A stretch of DNA of 5,273 nt. Source: Campylobacteraceae bacterium (GTDB taxonomy: Bacteria > Campylobacterota > Campylobacteria > Campylobacterales > Sulfurovaceae). The notes below the pieces were generated by a model that did no database searches, was not told the origin of the DNA, and was given only the letters and a program-made list of their open reading frames with translations. The stretch covers positions 1-5,273 of the forward strand of contig JALVWV010000006.1 in NCBI GenBank assembly GCA_027023145.1. The letters run 5' to 3'. Shown here in pieces: positions 3,791 to 5,273 of the stretch. How positions within the stretch are numbered: position 1 is the stretch's first letter; each line of letters starts with the position of its first letter. A program made the position numbers and the translations under genes.

Positions 3791-5273
3791 GAGATATAAT
3801 TATCGGCACCGCCGGACACGTCGACCATGGCAAAACCGCCCTCATCGAGGCGATGACGGGCTACAATGGCGACGAGATGGCTGAAGAGAAGGAACGGGGA
3901 ATTACGATCGATCTGAGCTTCTCCAACATGGAGCAGGATGGGGTCAATGTCGCCTTTATCGATGTCCCCGGGCACGAGAAACTGATCAAAAACATGATCA
4001 GCGGGGCGTTTGGCTTCGATGCGGCGCTGCTCGTGATCGCGGCTGATGATGGGATCATGCCCCAGACACTGGAGCACTTCAATGTCCTGCGGATCACCGG
4101 GGTGCGCCGCATCGTCGTTGCGCTGAACAAAAGCGACCTTGCCGATGCCGATCTCCTCGCCCGGCGTGCACACGAAATCGAAGCGCTCTTTACCGAGCAC
4201 CCCGCCATGGAACTCCTCGCGATCCTTCCCACCTCGATCCACCAACCTGAGACGATCACGGCACTCAAGGAGACCCTCTTTGCCCTCCCCCCGAGGCAAA
4301 CACCCGATGCACCCTTTTTCCGCTACTACATCGACCGGGTGTTCAGCCCGCGCGGGGTGGGTACCGTCGTTACTGGCACCGTCCTCTCCGGTACCGTCAC
4401 CAAAGGTGCCAAACTCAACGTCGCCGAGCTGAACAAACCGGTCACCGTCCGCAACATACAAGTGCACGGTCACGACCGGGAATCCGCCCACACGCACCAG
4501 CGGGTCGCACTCAACCTCGACCTCTCCCATCAGAAGCTCTCCAAAGGATTCTTGCTGTGCTCACGCGGTTACTTCCGGGGATTTGCGACGCTGGATGTCT
4601 CCCTCGAGATGATCGGAGATGCTGCGCTGACCCATGGTGCTGAAGTGCTCTTCATCAGCGGTGCCAAACGGGTCGAGGGGACGGTGCTCCTCTACCCCGA
4701 CAACAGCTACGCCACCCTCAAACTCCGAGAAAGAGTCTTCACACAGTTTGGCGATCCGTTCGTCCTCCTATCCAGCGGCCGACTCGTCGCCGGAGGGGCA
4801 ATCCTCATCCCCATCAGCGAGCCGATGCGCAAACGGCAGAAGCTCACCCTCCTGCAGACCCTCAAAGCCCGCGATTTCGCCCGGGCCTTTGCGCTGCTGC
4901 TGGCCAACCACCGCCGGGGATTTGGCCTCATCTCAAGCCATCAGCGCTTTGGGATCGACCACGCCGCAGCCCTCGAGTATGCCCGCAGCATCGAGGGAGC
5001 CTTTGTCGATGAAGCTGGGCTGGTGGTCTACCCGCTCGAGGCACTGACCACCATCCACGACGCTATCCATGCTATTTATGAAAACAATCCCCGCGCCTTC
5101 CTCTCTCCCGCTTCGGTCACGCTCCGGATCACCTGGGCGAGCGAAGCCCTCGTCGCCGAAGTGATGCACCGGATGGTCGCAGAAGGATACCTCAAACAAA
5201 CAAACGGCATCTACCTCCGCGCCGATCAGGACGAAGATGAGCTCATCAACACCCTCGAAGAGCGCATCCACAC
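3787..5273 (+). CDS. selB: selenocysteine-specific elongation factor SelB, 3' truncated by window
   Basis: SelB is a GTPase that carries Sec-tRNA(Sec) to the ribosome and binds the SECIS hairpin of selenoprotein mRNAs. The window shows 495 codons; E. coli SelB has 614. Motifs: G1 GTAGHVDHGKT (7-17), switch region EEKERGITIDLSF (33-45), G3 DVPGH (59-63) and G4 NKSD (114-117). Domain 2 begins near 176 with the SelB hallmark DRVFSPRGVGTVVTGTVLSG (183-202), and domain 3 ends near 345 (GGAILIPISEP). The part from about 348 is the winged-helix region that reads the mRNA, with HRRGFGLISSHQRFGI; its last unit is missing beyond the window. The start ATG overlaps the stop of a 25-codon ORF and has only AAAGGGG as its own ribosome site, so translation is probably coupled. 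A long minus-strand frame across 3748-4530 is a shadow of GC-rich codons. Confidence 0.97.
   Translation, partial: MRDIIIGTAGHVDHGKTALIEAMTGYNGDEMAEEKERGITIDLSFSNMEQDGVNVAFIDVPGHEKLIKNMISGAFGFDAALLVIAADDGIMPQTLEHFNVLRITGVRRIVVALNKSDLADADLLARRAHEIEALFTEHPAMELLAILPTSIHQPETITALKETLFALPPRQTPDAPFFRYYIDRVFSPRGVGTVVTGTVLSGTVTKGAKLNVAELNKPVTVRNIQVHGHDRESAHTHQRVALNLDLSHQKLSKGFLLCSRGYFRGFATLDVSLEMIGDAALTHGAEVLFISGAKRVEGTVLLYPDNSYATLKLRERVFTQFGDPFVLLSSGRLVAGGAILIPISEPMRKRQKLTLLQTLKARDFARAFALLLANHRRGFGLISSHQRFGIDHAAALEYARSIEGAFVDEAGLVVYPLEALTTIHDAIHAIYENNPRAFLSPASVTLRITWASEALVAEVMHRMVAEGYLKQTNGIYLRADQDEDELINTLEERIH

Noticed and set aside
3748..4530. 260-codon minus-strand open frame opposite selB
   Set aside because: It lies fully antisense to conserved SelB motifs, and its composition is explained by the GC-rich codons of selB; no family is recognisable.

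Overview
The window most likely comes from a bacterium of the Campylobacterota (formerly Epsilonproteobacteria) with a fairly GC-rich genome. The evidence is the selenocysteine genes selA and selB in order on the + strand, whose motif variants look Campylobacterota-like (SelB EKERGITIDLSF and GFGLISSHQRFGI; SelA KLLGSVQAG). A relatively GC-rich member such as Nitratifractor or Hydrogenimonas would fit, but this is recognition from memory and no search was run.

Layout from left to right. (1) 2-721 (+): the 3' part of a ModE-like winged-helix regulator whose N-terminal half is a duplicated Cys-containing module. (2) 709-1404 (-): a hypothetical protein with an Rx4H motif of the HEPN type; its 3' end overlaps the regulator tail to tail. 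(3) 1434-1739 and 1736-1987 (-): a ParE/RelE-type toxin and its small antitoxin, overlapping by ATGA and clearly AT-richer than the rest. They have a strong extended -10 promoter and may be co-transcribed into the HEPN gene. (4) 1988-2145: divergent intergenic region with promoters for the toxin-antitoxin operon (leftward) and for selA (rightward). (5) 2146-3486 (+): complete selA. (6) 3487-3786: a 300-bp selA-selB spacer packed with repeats. It holds a GGAATT heptad array, a simple hairpin, an inverted pair of REP-like hairpins, a 100-bp MITE-like element with 25-bp inverted arms, a strong Shine-Dalgarno, a 25-codon Pro-rich ORF, a tandem 14-mer and a C4/G4 hairpin. (7) 3787-5273 (+): selB, cut off by the window end.

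How the genes work together: SelA converts Ser-tRNA(Sec) to Sec-tRNA(Sec), and SelB delivers it to UGA codons in mRNAs carrying a SECIS hairpin. selC (tRNA-Sec) and selD are not in the window. The ModE-like regulator suggests a molybdenum/tungsten enzyme context such as a selenocysteine formate dehydrogenase, but no such enzyme is visible here. The toxin-antitoxin and HEPN genes look like an accessory insertion beside this core function.

The least ordinary part is the selA-selB spacer. Two separate inverted-repeat elements show compensatory base changes that preserve their hairpins. In addition, the best ribosome-binding site for selB appears to have been moved 74 bp away from its start codon by a segment flanked by CCCATGA direct repeats, leaving a short ORF that ends in ATGA on the selB start.
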